A DNA stretch of 64,000 nt, taken from the NCBI GenBank assembly GCA_022843785.1, contig JALHMZ010000004.1, positions 184,371-248,370 on the forward strand, given 5' to 3'. Source of the DNA: Nitrospira sp. (GTDB lineage Bacteria > Nitrospirota > Nitrospiria > Nitrospirales > Nitrospiraceae). Both the position numbers and the translations under genes were made by a program. Position 1 is the stretch's first letter, and every line of letters starts with the position of its first letter. The notes beneath the pieces were generated by a model. That model did no database searches. It was given only the letters and a program-made list of their open reading frames with translations, and had not been told where the DNA came from. This document shows, piece after piece, positions 27,828 to 37,267 of the stretch.

Positions 27828-28811
27828 TTATGAATGGAAGGAGAACGGAACGGGAGCAAAGGTCGAGACGAACACAGCCAGCGCAATCCAGCCGACGATC
27901 TTGCGGTTACGTCCTAACGGAGCATGGGGATCACTGACGGGCGGATGACCGAGCCCCCAGAGCCCCGCCATGACCGCCCATAAAAACCAGCCCGGCCAGC
28001 CGGCAAATCCCAGGACGATTAAAATTGGAACCGCGATGAACGCCATCGTCCGCTGTCTGCCTCCCCAGAGCGCGTAGGCGACATGTCCGCCGTCGAGCTG
28101 GCCGATCGGAAGGAGATTGATCGAGGTGACGAAGAAACCGAACCAGGCTGCAAAGGCAATTGGGTGCAGCACGATATCTGATTCCGGTGAGATCGGCCCG
28201 ATCACCAGCCATGCCAGAAACTGCAACAGCAACGGTTCCCCCAGGTGTAACCCAGACGTGGCGGCCCGATCCACGACGGTCGAAAGGTTCAGTCCTACGA
28301 TCAGCACGGCAACGGCAACAATAAACCCGGCCAGCGGACCGGCGACCCCGATATCGAACAGCGCGCGGCGATCCATGATGGGCCCGCGCATACGGATGAT
28401 GGCACCGAACGTTCCGATGAAATGGGGCGGCCCGGGAATGAACAACGGCAGCGAGACCGGCATTCCGTGAATCCTGGATAACAGATAATGGCCGAATTCG
28501 TGCGTCGCGAGTATGAATAAAAGCGCCGCGGCAAATGGAAGCCCTCGCCACAATGCCTCAGGATGTTCCAGCAGAAAATTCAGCGGTCCACGGGCCGTCC
28601 CGCTGTACGATTGGTAGGCGCCTGCCCATAAGGTCGTGAAGCAGGTCAGCAGAAACAGGCCGACGGGCAGCGCCCATGCTGAAAAAACAGACGGCGCCTC
28701 TTCATCCGCTTCGACCTCGCTCTCGATGGTCTGTGCAACGGCATCCGGTTCTTCCACACTTTCTGCCTCGCTCCGAACGCGTCGCTGACCATCCTCCCCT
28801 AATTCGTCCAT
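27828..28811 (-). CDS. site-2 protease family (M50) membrane protease
   Basis: 327 residues. An acidic N-terminal tail (about 1-40), then six or so membrane segments. HEFGH at 104-108 and a later GQLDGGHV near 240 give the M50 zinc site; the GPPHFIGTFGAIIRM loop is that of EGY1-like S2P homologues. Such proteases cut membrane-bound regulators within the membrane. No anti-sigma factor is adjacent, so its target is unknown. Confidence 0.93.
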   Translation of the reverse strand: MDELGEDGQRRVRSEAESVEEPDAVAQTIESEVEADEEAPSVFSAWALPVGLFLLTCFTTLWAGAYQSYSGTARGPLNFLLEHPEALWRGLPFAAALLFILATHEFGHYLLSRIHGMPVSLPLFIPGPPHFIGTFGAIIRMRGPIMDRRALFDIGVAGPLAGFIVAVAVLIVGLNLSTVVDRAATSGLHLGEPLLLQFLAWLVIGPISPESDIVLHPIAFAAWFGFFVTSINLLPIGQLDGGHVAYALWGGRQRTMAFIAVPILIVLGFAGWPGWFLWAVMAGLWGLGHPPVSDPHAPLGRNRKIVGWIALAVFVSTFAPVPFSFHS

Positions 28812-28838
28812 GAAGTCCCTGATTATGTGTCGGGTTCG

Positions 28839-29732
28839 TTATTCGACAGTCACGAACGAGTTATGCTCCAGTTCCTCGGCCACAGTCGTGGCAGGACCGT
28901 GGCCCGGCAAAAGGCGATAGTTCGACGGAAGTGCGAACAGACGTGTGCGCACCGAATCAAGGTGCGTGGCGTACAGCTGGCTCGGATTGGATCGGCCGAT
29001 CGATCCGGCAAAGAGCGTATCGCCGACAAAACAGACCGGCTGCTGGGGGTCATCTATCCGATAACAGATTCCGCCTGGTGTATGGCCGGGAGTTGTGAGG
29101 CAGTGAACCATCCGGCTGCCGACCTTGATGGCGCAGCCGTCCGCAGGCACAACCAGCAGCTCCACCCGTGGTGTCCAATTCAACAGGTCAATATCGTCCG
29201 GCCCCAGATAGACGGGGACTTCCCGATACGTGAGAATGCGATCAATCCCCTCGGCATGATCGGTATGCCCGTGCGTCAGACAAATCCCCACAAGACGCAG
29301 GTTGCGCTTGTTGAGCGCCTCGATCATGACAGGCGCATTGTAGGCCGTATCGATCAGCAGGGCCTCGCCCTCGTCATGAACGATGTAGCCCTGTACACCA
29401 TAACCGCCGATCGAACCGTGCACCGTCTCGATCCAGTCCGGTTGGCGTTGCGCGAACGGCTCCCATTTGTCGATCGCAATCTGCGCAAGCGGCTCACCCC
29501 GCAAACCCAGCGCATCGGCAAGCGCGAGGAGTTCCGCTCGATCACGCGCCTGCTCTCCCCGCTCCAGCGCCGCGATCACTCCATCGGACAACCCGGCCCT
29601 GCGCGAGACGTCGCCGGCCGAAAGCCCCAGACCGGTACGGGCTTTTTTCAGAATGTCGCAACAATCGTCTTCAAGCGGCACGATCACCCCAGAGCTTATG
29701 GCTGATGGCGTATGGCACGGACATGGCGCCAT
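28839..29732 (-). CDS. HTH (XRE-like) and metallo-beta-lactamase-fold fusion
   Basis: About 297 residues from the ATG at 29732; a GTG at 29687 is a credible alternative because the first 15 codons run through an intergenic repeat arm. Residues about 24-75 form an XRE-type helix-turn-helix (ARTGLGLSAGDVSRRAGLSDGVIAALE). From about 85 the protein is a glyoxalase-II-like MBL hydrolase with THGHTDH, a later TPGHTPGG and FVGDTLF, and a final LPGHG. All metal ligands of the class are present. HTH-MBL fusions suggest that the enzymatic or binding state controls DNA binding, but this is inference. Confidence 0.85.
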   Translation of the reverse strand: MAPCPCHTPSAISSGVIVPLEDDCCDILKKARTGLGLSAGDVSRRAGLSDGVIAALERGEQARDRAELLALADALGLRGEPLAQIAIDKWEPFAQRQPDWIETVHGSIGGYGVQGYIVHDEGEALLIDTAYNAPVMIEALNKRNLRLVGICLTHGHTDHAEGIDRILTYREVPVYLGPDDIDLLNWTPRVELLVVPADGCAIKVGSRMVHCLTTPGHTPGGICYRIDDPQQPVCFVGDTLFAGSIGRSNPSQLYATHLDSVRTRLFALPSNYRLLPGHGPATTVAEELEHNSFVTVE

Positions 29733-29972
29733 CAATTCAGACCCGGAAAGCTATTGTGTTCTCGCCGGCTGGAAGCGACGGGCACGGAGGCGTTCGCCGT
29801 AGCGTCGCGGCGGCCCAACAGCTGCAATCGATAGCGCGCGACGGCATTGCGACGTTGCGTCGCAGCCTCAGAGGAGTGCGCGGCCAAATAAGAAATCACT
29901 TCCGCCGCCATACAACCCCACCGCATTATGGCGATGCCGGAGCTGCCTCGCTTCGTCAGGCGGCAAATCTCT

Positions 29973-31400
29973 TCACCCCTCCGGAACCAATGTGATCTCT
30001 TTCACCTCACCGAAAGTTGAGAGCGCGGCCGGCAGGGTCTTGCCCGATCCGACGGCGACGATTTTCAGACGATCCGGATAGAGGTGTTTCTTGGCAGCCG
30101 CCAGGATCTCCTCTTTGGTCAGCTTCACGACTTTGTCGCGCAGCTGTTGCAGAAAATCTTTCGGCAGCCCGTCGTACTCCAGCTCGATCAAACGGTTCAC
30201 AATCGCCGAGGGGCTGGAGAACGAAAAGATGAACGAATTCACGTACGCGTCTTTCGCCTCCGTCAGCTCCGTATCGCTCACGAGTTCCGTGCGCATGCGC
30301 TCGATATTCGCCAGAAACCGCTCGATGACCTCCTGCGTGGAGACCGACTTGGTCTCGGCCCGCACCAGCCAGATCCCCTGATCGTGCACTCCGGTATTGA
30401 GCCGGCTGCCGACGGAATACGCCAGTCCGCGTTTTGTCCGGACATCGTTGAAAATCCGGCTGCGGAAGGAGCTGCCGCCCAAGATGTCATTGGCAATCGC
30501 CAATGAGACATAATCGGGATCGTGCTCTTTGATCGACAAATGGCCCACGCGCAGATGTGTCTGCGTCGTGTCTTTGTCGACGAACCGAACCGCCGGCTTC
30601 CCCGCGTCGCTCTCCGGTACATCGGCGATCTTCAACTCCGGAACCGCGCCTTTCTTCCAATCGCCGAACGCGTCTCGCAACGCGGCAAGCATCGCCTCTT
30701 TCTTGAAGTCGCCGGTCACACCCAGAATGATGCCGTTCGGATGAATCGTGTTGCGGTGAAACGCGACCAGATCGTCTCTGGTAATGCGCCGCACTGAATC
30801 GATCGTACTCTCCCGCGCGGTCGGATGTTCCGCGCCGTAGAGCAGCTTGAGGAATTCTCGGCCCACGATGGAACCGGGATTATCCTGGCGGCGGCGAATC
30901 CCTTCGATCGCCTGCAATTTGGCCAATTCGAGGCGCGCCGGCTCGAACGTCGGAGTTCGTACGAGGGCCGTAAAAATCTGCAATCCTCGCTTCAGGTCTT
31001 TGCTTAACACGTCGAGCGAGGCAGACCCCGATTGTCTGCCGATACCGATACTGACATCGCCCGCAAACTGTTCCAGTGCTTCATCGACTTCTTCCGCCGA
31101 GAAGCCCCCGCCCCCTCCGGTGCGCATCACCGATCCGGTCAACGCCGCGAGGCCGACCTTATCGGCCGGATCAAGCCAACTTCCTGTTCGCATCGTGGCC
31201 GTCATGGTGATCAACGGGAGTTCGTGGTCTTCCAACAGATACACGACCATGCCATTGTCGAGCACGATCCGTTCCGGGTCAGGCGGCGAGAACTCAACGG
31301 GTTTGAAGGTCATCGTCCGAGGATCGCCGAGGGTCTCCGCTCCCACACAAGCCGTACCGGCCAAACCCATCAGCACGACCATACTGAACAGACCCAACAT
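29973..31400 (-). CDS. M16 peptidase-family protein lacking the zinc motif
   Basis: 475 residues from the ATG at 31400, which opens a signal-peptide-like stretch with a Cys (LMGLAGTACVG). A start at 31487 would couple it by ATGA to the upstream M16 gene but adds 29 residues made only of a G-rich DNA repeat. The inverted zinc motif HxxEH is absent at the expected place (GLAALTGSV instead), while the R/Y pair that inactive M16 subunits contribute to the active site is present (RTKRGLAYSVGS). It is thus the substrate-binding partner of the active enzyme encoded upstream; together they would form a periplasmic heterodimer. Confidence 0.9.
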   Translation of the reverse strand: MLGLFSMVVLMGLAGTACVGAETLGDPRTMTFKPVEFSPPDPERIVLDNGMVVYLLEDHELPLITMTATMRTGSWLDPADKVGLAALTGSVMRTGGGGGFSAEEVDEALEQFAGDVSIGIGRQSGSASLDVLSKDLKRGLQIFTALVRTPTFEPARLELAKLQAIEGIRRRQDNPGSIVGREFLKLLYGAEHPTARESTIDSVRRITRDDLVAFHRNTIHPNGIILGVTGDFKKEAMLAALRDAFGDWKKGAVPELKIADVPESDAGKPAVRFVDKDTTQTHLRVGHLSIKEHDPDYVSLAIANDILGGSSFRSRIFNDVRTKRGLAYSVGSRLNTGVHDQGIWLVRAETKSVSTQEVIERFLANIERMRTELVSDTELTEAKDAYVNSFIFSFSSPSAIVNRLIELEYDGLPKDFLQQLRDKVVKLTKEEILAAAKKHLYPDRLKIVAVGSGKTLPAALSTFGEVKEITLVPEG

Positions 31401-31485
31401 TCCGACACCCCTCACCCCTAACCCCTGACGCCTCACCTGAGCCCCATTGCCCCTTACCCCTAACCCCTCACCCCTTACCATCTTC
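31401..31485 (-). repeat. G-rich degenerate tandem repeat between the two M16 genes
   Basis: On the - strand the stretch is built of variants of GTGAGGGGT, TTAGGGGT and AAGGGGC. Similar words occur after hflC (15537-15567) and before brnT (40957-40970). It is read-through coding if the upstream ATG of the second M16 gene is used. Confidence 0.5.
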
Positions 31486-33094
31486 ACTGTGCCACCCCAT
31501 TGTTCTGCGTTGCGGCTATGGCTTTGCCGTTGCTCTTTTTAACCAGCATTCCAACCGTCCGATTCGACTTCGTAAAATACTGGGACGCGACACGCTGTAC
31601 ATCGGCGGGGGTCACCGCGGCAACCCTGTCACGAGACCTCAGGATGTCGCGCCAATCGCCGGCCACCGCTTGATACATCGCCAGCTGGGACGCCAGACCG
31701 CTGTTGGACCGCAGTGCGCGCACCATATCAGCGTCCAGATTATTGATCACCCGCTCAAGTTCCTTGGGTGAAACCGGCTCTCGCTTCAGACGTTCCAACT
31801 CCTCATAGATCGCCGCTTCCACTTCGGCCGTCGTATGGGGCGCCAGCGGCGTCGCCATAATGATGAATAAATTCGGTGCGCGTACACCCGGATGGCTCGC
31901 ATCTGAACGGACCGAGGCCGCCAGCCTCTGTTCCCGCACCAGTCTCCGATGAAGGCGGGAGGTGAGCCCATCGGAGAGCACCGCATCGATGACATCGAAC
32001 ACATCATCATCCGGATGCCCCAACCCCGGCTTATGATATCCGATGACCATTGACGGCTCCGCGTCGAACTCCACCTCTACCCGCCGCTCACCTCGCTGGT
32101 CCGGCTCCACTGCCACCCGCGCCGACGACTGGGGCGCCGCAGGGATCTTCCCAAACGTGCGTTCGATCAGGGCAATCGTTTCTTTGGGATCAAGATCGCC
32201 GACAAGCGCGATCGTGGCGCGGTTCGGCCCATAGTGGGTTTTGAAAAAGGCTTCGGTTTCGTCGGGTGTCAACGACAAGATATCCGAACCCCAGCCGATG
32301 GTCGGCACTCCATAGCCGTGCGCGCGAAATGCCGCCGAGGTGAAGGTTTCAAACAACAGTCCGCTCGGGCTGTCCTCGTTGCGCAACCGCCGTTCTTCCA
32401 TGACCACGCCGCGTTCTTTATAGAATTCCCGCAACACAGGACTGGCCATGCGGTCGGATTCGACTGCGGCCCACAATGGGAGACGATTGGCCGGCAAGCT
32501 GATCATGTAGCGGGTGAGGTCTTTGCCGGTGGATGCATTGAATCCCACCCCTCCGTGCCGTTGATAGAGCAGCGCCACTTCATTGCCGACGACGTATTGA
32601 GACGCCAGCGCTTGTAGATCCGTAAACCGCTTCTGTAGCGCATCGACGGTAGCCTGCTCCTCAACCGTCGCCCCGCCGGTCTTGTTGGCGATCTCGCGCT
32701 GACGGTGCTCCAATTCAGTGCCGACTCGAGCGAGTTCATCGAGGATCGGCTTCTCCTTTTCATAATCCTTGGTGCCGACGATCCTGGTGCCCTTGAACGC
32801 CATGTGCTCATACAAGTGGGCGAGCCCTGTCTGTCCCACCTGCTCATTGATCCCGCCGACAGCGAAGGTGATGTTGATGGACACCACCGGAGTCTGATGG
32901 CGCTCGACCATCAGTACCGTCAAACCATTGGCCAGTTTGTGTTCAATCACACGTTCCGCCAGGCTGGGCGATGCTGCGAAGAGGAGATCAAGGTTGAGAC
33001 ACAGACTCAGAACAAGACTCAAGCAAACAACCGGAATCTTCCCCCACCTGCGGACAAGATCTTCGCTCACCCTCAGCCTTATCCAGTTTGTCAT
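31484..33094 (-). CDS. M16 zinc peptidase, active subunit
   Basis: 536 residues. An N-terminal signal or anchor segment (about 21-40) precedes the peptidase domain. The inverted zinc motif HLYEH lies at 93-97 and a distal glutamate is expected about 75 residues later. Processing-protease-like enzymes of this group degrade peptides in the periplasm. It overlaps both the phosphatase gene upstream (ATGA, 33091-33094) and the inactive M16 gene's earliest ATG, so the three genes form one operon. Confidence 0.92.
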   Translation of the reverse strand: MTNWIRLRVSEDLVRRWGKIPVVCLSLVLSLCLNLDLLFAASPSLAERVIEHKLANGLTVLMVERHQTPVVSINITFAVGGINEQVGQTGLAHLYEHMAFKGTRIVGTKDYEKEKPILDELARVGTELEHRQREIANKTGGATVEEQATVDALQKRFTDLQALASQYVVGNEVALLYQRHGGVGFNASTGKDLTRYMISLPANRLPLWAAVESDRMASPVLREFYKERGVVMEERRLRNEDSPSGLLFETFTSAAFRAHGYGVPTIGWGSDILSLTPDETEAFFKTHYGPNRATIALVGDLDPKETIALIERTFGKIPAAPQSSARVAVEPDQRGERRVEVEFDAEPSMVIGYHKPGLGHPDDDVFDVIDAVLSDGLTSRLHRRLVREQRLAASVRSDASHPGVRAPNLFIIMATPLAPHTTAEVEAAIYEELERLKREPVSPKELERVINNLDADMVRALRSNSGLASQLAMYQAVAGDWRDILRSRDRVAAVTPADVQRVASQYFTKSNRTVGMLVKKSNGKAIAATQNNGVAQ

Positions 33095-33738
33095 ATAAAG
33101 ATCTCCATCAGTTCCTCCGGCCGTTCAATGAACCAATCGGGCTGACAGGCCGCCATCTTGTCCCGATTCCCCATCCCGTAGCCGACTGCACAGACACGGA
33201 TGCCGGCATTGTGGCCGCCGTTGATGTCGTTGGTGCTGTCTCCCACCAGGACAGCCTGATCTTTCGAGACATTCAACTGTTCCATAATGTGCAGCAACAT
33301 GCCCGGTTCCGGCTTGAGCCCGAACCCGTTGTCGCCGCCGACGAGATACGTGAAATGCTGTGCGCCTAACCCGTTCAAGATAACACGCGTATATTCAATC
33401 GACTTGTTGGTGGCGACGGCCTTCTGTTTATACGCAAAGTGGCGCAGCATCGGCTCAATACCGGGGAAAAATGTTGTCTGATCCAGACAATGGGCGAGGT
33501 AATGGCCCCGAAACACCTTGAGGGCATCTTCGAAGCTGGTTCGGCCCTCCTGCCCGACTGCGAGACGCAGCAATTTCTTCACGCCATCACCGACAAAACC
33601 GAAAATCTCTTCCAATGGGCGTTCCGGCAAGCCTAACTCAGCCAAGGTCAAATTCACGGACTTTGCGATATCCCATTTGGACTCGATCAGTGTGCCGTCA
33701 AGATCGAAGATGAGCAACTGTACGGACGTCTTCCCCAT
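33091..33738 (-). CDS. HAD-family phosphatase, phosphoglycolate phosphatase-like
   Basis: 215 residues. HAD motif I is FDLDGT with nucleophile D12 and acid/base D14; motif II is VATNKS, motif III K in LKPEPG, motif IV VGDSTNDI. The helical cap (about 20-85) suits the Gph/PGP branch. Substrate is likely 2-phosphoglycolate but small phosphomonoesters are possible. First gene of the M16 operon after a small hypothetical gene. Confidence 0.85.
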   Translation of the reverse strand: MGKTSVQLLIFDLDGTLIESKWDIAKSVNLTLAELGLPERPLEEIFGFVGDGVKKLLRLAVGQEGRTSFEDALKVFRGHYLAHCLDQTTFFPGIEPMLRHFAYKQKAVATNKSIEYTRVILNGLGAQHFTYLVGGDNGFGLKPEPGMLLHIMEQLNVSKDQAVLVGDSTNDINGGHNAGIRVCAVGYGMGNRDKMAACQPDWFIERPEELMEIFI

Positions 33739-34398
33739 TTATCTCGCCTTTCGTAAGGAACCTTCAAGCGCCGCCAGGATGCCACGCTGCGCCGCATCCT
33801 GCTCATGGAGCGCCGCTTCGCGCGCAAAGTTTAGCATCCGCGGCACTCCGATATGAGGAGGGATCACCGGCTCGACGATACGCCAGCTGTTTCGCACGGC
33901 CTTCACATGGAACCGCACTTCTTCTGTCTTTTCCTCAGGCACGAACACCACAGACTTGAGATTGACCGACCCCCGCACCCGAAAGGTGACGGGTATGATA
34001 ATGTCCATATTGTCGATGATGGTCCACTGCCGGTAATCCTCCGGCACCGTGGCCTCCTGAATCACCACGACATGGTCCCACGACGGCTCTTCTTTCCAAT
34101 CGACATACGGGGCGAGCACATCGAATCCCATGGCCTCCAGGCGGGCGCCTTTCTGATCCAAACGCACGTACCGCTTAACAATCTCAGCGGGAGATCGTTT
34201 CAGCGAGCCGCTCTGGGTGAACCCGGTCTGGGCTTGTCCAATACCGGCAGTCGCAATCACGCCGAGGACGACACACACCACAAGGGCATAACCCGCATAC
34301 CTAAGAACTGAATCAGGTATATTCCCGCGGACAGGACCGATCGCAGGGGCAAGGCGTGAACTCCGCACGATAGATACCCTTCGTTCTCTCTCGTTCAA
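33739..34398 (-). CDS. exported or membrane-anchored protein of unknown function
   Basis: 219 residues; a basic N terminus and one hydrophobic segment (about 35-55, ending IGQAQT) suggest a signal peptide or anchor. The mature part (SPAEIVKRYVRLDQKGARL, PYVDWKEEPSWDHVVVIQ, IIPVTFRVRGSV, VRFHVKAVRNSWRIVEP) looks like a small NTF2-like or DUF-type fold, with a final VIPPHIGVPRML. No family recognised. It starts the - strand cluster that continues with the phosphatase and the M16 pair with no gap. Confidence 0.65.
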   Translation of the reverse strand: MNERERRVSIVRSSRLAPAIGPVRGNIPDSVLRYAGYALVVCVVLGVIATAGIGQAQTGFTQSGSLKRSPAEIVKRYVRLDQKGARLEAMGFDVLAPYVDWKEEPSWDHVVVIQEATVPEDYRQWTIIDNMDIIIPVTFRVRGSVNLKSVVFVPEEKTEEVRFHVKAVRNSWRIVEPVIPPHIGVPRMLNFAREAALHEQDAAQRGILAALEGSLRKAR

Positions 34399-34734
34399 TA
34401 CGGGAATCTCGGAATGGCCGTATGACGTGTGTCACACGGTCGACGGCGGGTGTCAGCCGAGTCGAGGCTCATTCTAGCAAACAGGCACGGAGACATCCAG
34501 GCAGATGCGAGATCTGTGTATCTGACACCGTGCCGCACAGGATGGCCACACATGTGTGTCATCTTTGTGTGCGGCTAGGGATCAACTGGCTGAGCGTTTT
34601 GAGCTGAATTGAAGGCTGAGATGACTGCAGAGCAGCGAAGATTGCCTGGGGGGTCGGCGGAGGCAGGAGCAGTCTTTGTGAATAAACCCGGTTAGAGGGG
34701 AGTCTGCAGCGGAGTAGCCGACGATGCCGCCTGC
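34399..34734. other. intergenic region without a supported gene
   Basis: Contains TGTG/CACA-rich stretches (34422-34440 and 34545-34570) that could be operators, but no RNA gene or credible frame. Confidence 0.4.
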
Positions 34735-34959
34735 CTACACGGCTTTCTTCCGGATGATCTGCTTCTGTAGCCTGGGAGACGCCTTCCGGCGCTCTCTCTT
34801 CTGCTCCAGTACATACACGCCCTCTCTCCATCGGGCCTGTACCGTGATCTGGTGAGCTTTGCAGATGCTGTGGGTCTCACGAAAATCTTCCAACGGCGCC
34901 TTTTCTCCGATAAGTCCGATGTCCCCTTCTCGTCGGCACCAGGAACAGATGATTCTCAT
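34735..34959 (-). CDS. small CxxC...CxxH zinc-binding-like protein
   Basis: 74 residues, starting IICSWCRREGD and with SICKAH further on, so C5, C8, C32 and H35 could bind one zinc. The rest is basic. The combination ICSWCRREG with GEKAPL and ETHSIC is a type of orphan small protein I associate with Nitrospira; function unknown. Cytoplasmic by composition. Confidence 0.6.
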   Translation of the reverse strand: MRIICSWCRREGDIGLIGEKAPLEDFRETHSICKAHQITVQARWREGVYVLEQKRERRKASPRLQKQIIRKKAV

Positions 34960-35212
34960 GGCTGATTCGTATCTCCTTGGAGGTTATCTGAAAAAGCAAA
35001 AATCGCGCCCAAGTGCAAATCCTATGGCGACAGAGAACGCCTTTTGAAACTGCTGGTTCTGAGACTCCGTCCAGACAGTGAGGACAGAGAGACATTTCGT
35101 GACCGTTTTTTGGCATCAGTTTGGCCTCAGATTGGGCAGATGTGAGCAGCATCTGTTCAGAGCGGGATTTCTTGACCGGCTCTTGTCCTGCGTGGTAGGG
35201 TGCGCCCCCGTT

Positions 35213-36496
35213 ATGATAACAACTCGATCCGCGAAGCTCTTCAGCGAAGCCCAACAGCTCATTCCCGGCGGTGTGAACAGCCCGGTGCGCGCCTTCCGAT
35301 CGGTCGGAGGCCAGCCGCGGTTCATTCAGCGGGCCAAAGGATCTCGCCTCTACGACGTGGATCGGAACGTCTATATCGACTATGTGCTGTCCTGGGGGCC
35401 CATGATCCTCGGGCATGCGGCGCCTTCTGTCGTCAGCGCGATCAAGAAGGCGGCGGGCAACGGCACCAGCTACGGCGCCCCGACGGAATTGGAAGTTGCG
35501 CTGGCAAAAGAGATTCACGCGGCATATCCCTCCATGGAGAAGATCCGCCTGGTCAGCTCCGGAACCGAAGCGGTCATGAGCGCGATTCGCGTGGCGCGAG
35601 GCTTCACCAAACGCGACGGCATTCTAAAATTCGAGGGCTGCTACCATGGCCACAGCGACTATCTGCTGGCCAAGGCCGGATCAGGTTTGGCCACGCTGGG
35701 AATTCCAGACTCACCCGGCGTCCCGGCTGATTTTGTGAAACATACCCTGACCGCCCCGTATAACGACATTCGCGCAGTCCAACAGCTGATCAAAGAACAC
35801 CGGAACCAGCTCGCCTGCGTTATCCTTGAACCAATCGCCGGCAACATGGGCGTGGTGCCTCCAGCGCCGGACTTCCTCGCCGCACTCCGCCGGGTGACGG
35901 CCGAGAATGATATCCTGTTGATTTTCGACGAAGTCATCTCAGGATTTCGCGTGAGCTACGGGGGAGCGCAAGCGCTCTATGACATCACACCAGACCTCAC
36001 CGTGCTGGGGAAAATCATCGGGGGGGGATTACCAGTCGGCGCCTACGGCGGACGGCAAGAGATCATGGATCTCATCGCGCCGGTCGGACCGGTCTATCAA
36101 GCCGGCACATTATCGGGAAATCCGCTCGCCGTGACCGCGGGACTGGCGACCCTCAAGCAGTTGCGGACCAAAGGACTCTATAAGAAGCTGGAAACCGCTT
36201 CAGCAGCCTTGGCAAAGGGTATCGGCGAAGCGGCCAGGAAAGCGGGCATCCCGCTCACGCAAACCCGGGTAGGATCGATGCTGACGTCGTTCTTCACGCC
36301 GGGTCCTGTGGTGGATTGGAATACAGCCAAGCAATCCGACACGAAGCGGTACGGTCAGTTCTTTCACCAGATGCTGGAACAAGGCGTCTATCTCGCCCCA
36401 TCCCAGTTTGAAGCAGCCTTCCTCTCCACCGCCCACAGCGCGCAGGATATCGAGAAAACGATCCGCGCCGCACACACCGCATTCAAGAGCTTATAG
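35213..36496 (+). CDS. hemL: glutamate-1-semialdehyde 2,1-aminomutase
   Basis: 427 residues from the ATG at 35213; upstream in-frame extensions do not resemble the family. PLP lysine K267 sits in [15 protein letters not shown]; other hallmarks are [19 protein letters not shown] and [12 protein letters not shown]. It makes 5-aminolevulinate for tetrapyrrole (haem, d1, cobalamin) synthesis. Family length is matched. Monocistronic here; its partner hemA is not in the window. Confidence 0.96.
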   Translation: MITTRSAKLFSEAQQLIPGGVNSPVRAFRSVGGQPRFIQRAKGSRLYDVDRNVYIDYVLSWGPMILGHAAPSVVSAIKKAAGNGTSYGAPTELEVALAKEIHAAYPSMEKIRLVSSGTEAVMSAIRVARGFTKRDGILKFEGCYHGHSDYLLAKAGSGLATLGIPDSPGVPADFVKHTLTAPYNDIRAVQQLIKEHRNQLACVILEPIAGNMGVVPPAPDFLAALRRVTAENDILLIFDEVISGFRVSYGGAQALYDITPDLTVLGKIIGGGLPVGAYGGRQEIMDLIAPVGPVYQAGTLSGNPLAVTAGLATLKQLRTKGLYKKLETASAALAKGIGEAARKAGIPLTQTRVGSMLTSFFTPGPVVDWNTAKQSDTKRYGQFFHQMLEQGVYLAPSQFEAAFLSTAHSAQDIEKTIRAAHTAFKSL

Positions 36497-36608
36497 CGTA
36501 TAGCAAATGGCTTGTGGCCGGAGGCCTGAGAGCCTATGGCGAATAGCGCATGGCACAAGGCTTCCCTCTGTCTGATTTCGTGCTATGAGCGATACGCCAT
36601 ACGCTCTT
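36497..36608. repeat. imperfect inverted repeat of the CGTATAGC family
   Basis: Left arm AGCGTATAGCAAATGGC and right arm GCGATACGCCATACGCT are imperfect inverted repeats around a non-coding core. A second copy lies at 37078-37186 and single arms occur at 29693-29725. It starts in the hemL stop codon region. Confidence 0.5.
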
Positions 36609-36686
36609 CGCGGCTGTATCCAGATAGATACATATAGAATCAACATCGATACAGCGCCACCAGCCATAATGGGCCGCATGTGTCTG

Positions 36687-36813
36687 GCAGTCCGCTCAAA
36701 ACGGGTTCGTTGCTAGGCCGCAACGAGCGAAAACCCGAATCGTACGTCGCATCAGTACGTTGAGGGTTTGAGTGAAGTGAGAACAACGCAAGGGACCGTT
36801 TTCAGCGGACTGC
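36687..36813. repeat. 127-bp element with 18-bp terminal inverted repeats
   Basis: GCAGTCCGCTCAAAACGG at one end and CCGTTTTCAGCGGACTGC at the other, one mismatch. Inner sub-repeats GTTCGTTG and CAACGCAAGG add to the stem. It ends one base before the stop codon of the next gene (- strand), so it may also terminate that transcript. MITE-like. Confidence 0.75.
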
Positions 36814-36814
36814 G

Positions 36815-37045
36815 TTATTCGTCGTCCTCGTCATCCGCATCCATCGCCTCCTGCCGCTTCTGTTCTTCCATCGCGTTATGGAGCAGCATGCGGATAAACA
36901 TCGAATAGAGCGACCCTTTTTCCAAGGTTCCACCGGGGGGAATGGCGATTCTTCCCTCCTTAATCATGCGATCCATCCAGGTTTTCTGATCAGGGGCGAT
37001 CAATACCGGAATCTCGACCAACCCCACCCGTCCCATCATATCCAT
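36815..37045 (-). CDS. small acidic-tailed protein
   Basis: 76 residues; GGAGG precedes the ATG by 7 bases. The body (EIPVLIAPDQKTWMDRMI, then IAIPPGGTLEKGSLYSM) is followed by a helix and an acidic end (DADDEDDE). No known family; the ribosome binding site and protein-like composition support it. The 127-bp inverted-repeat element abuts its stop codon. Confidence 0.65.
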   Translation of the reverse strand: MDMMGRVGLVEIPVLIAPDQKTWMDRMIKEGRIAIPPGGTLEKGSLYSMFIRMLLHNAMEEQKRQEAMDADDEDDE

Positions 37046-37077
37046 GTCGTAAACCTCCGTGAACTCTAGAACAATCC

Positions 37078-37186
37078 AAGAGCTGATAGCGTATGGCTAA
37101 TGGCACAAACCCGAGGATCTAGAGGTGAACAGCCACACTCCTCTTCGTCAGGACCATACGCTATACGCCATTAGCTATATGCTCCT
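37078..37186. repeat. imperfect inverted repeat of the CGTATAGC family, second copy
   Basis: AGCTGATAGCGTATGGCTAA at the left and GCCATTAGCTATATGCT at the right form imperfect inverted arms around about 60 bases. Same family as the element at 36497. Confidence 0.5.
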
Positions 37187-37267
37187 CATCCGCCGCATTG
37201 CAGCACGCCATTTTCCTCATTGTCAACCAACCTGATTGTGGCACGGCCTATGCTGACACAGGTGACC

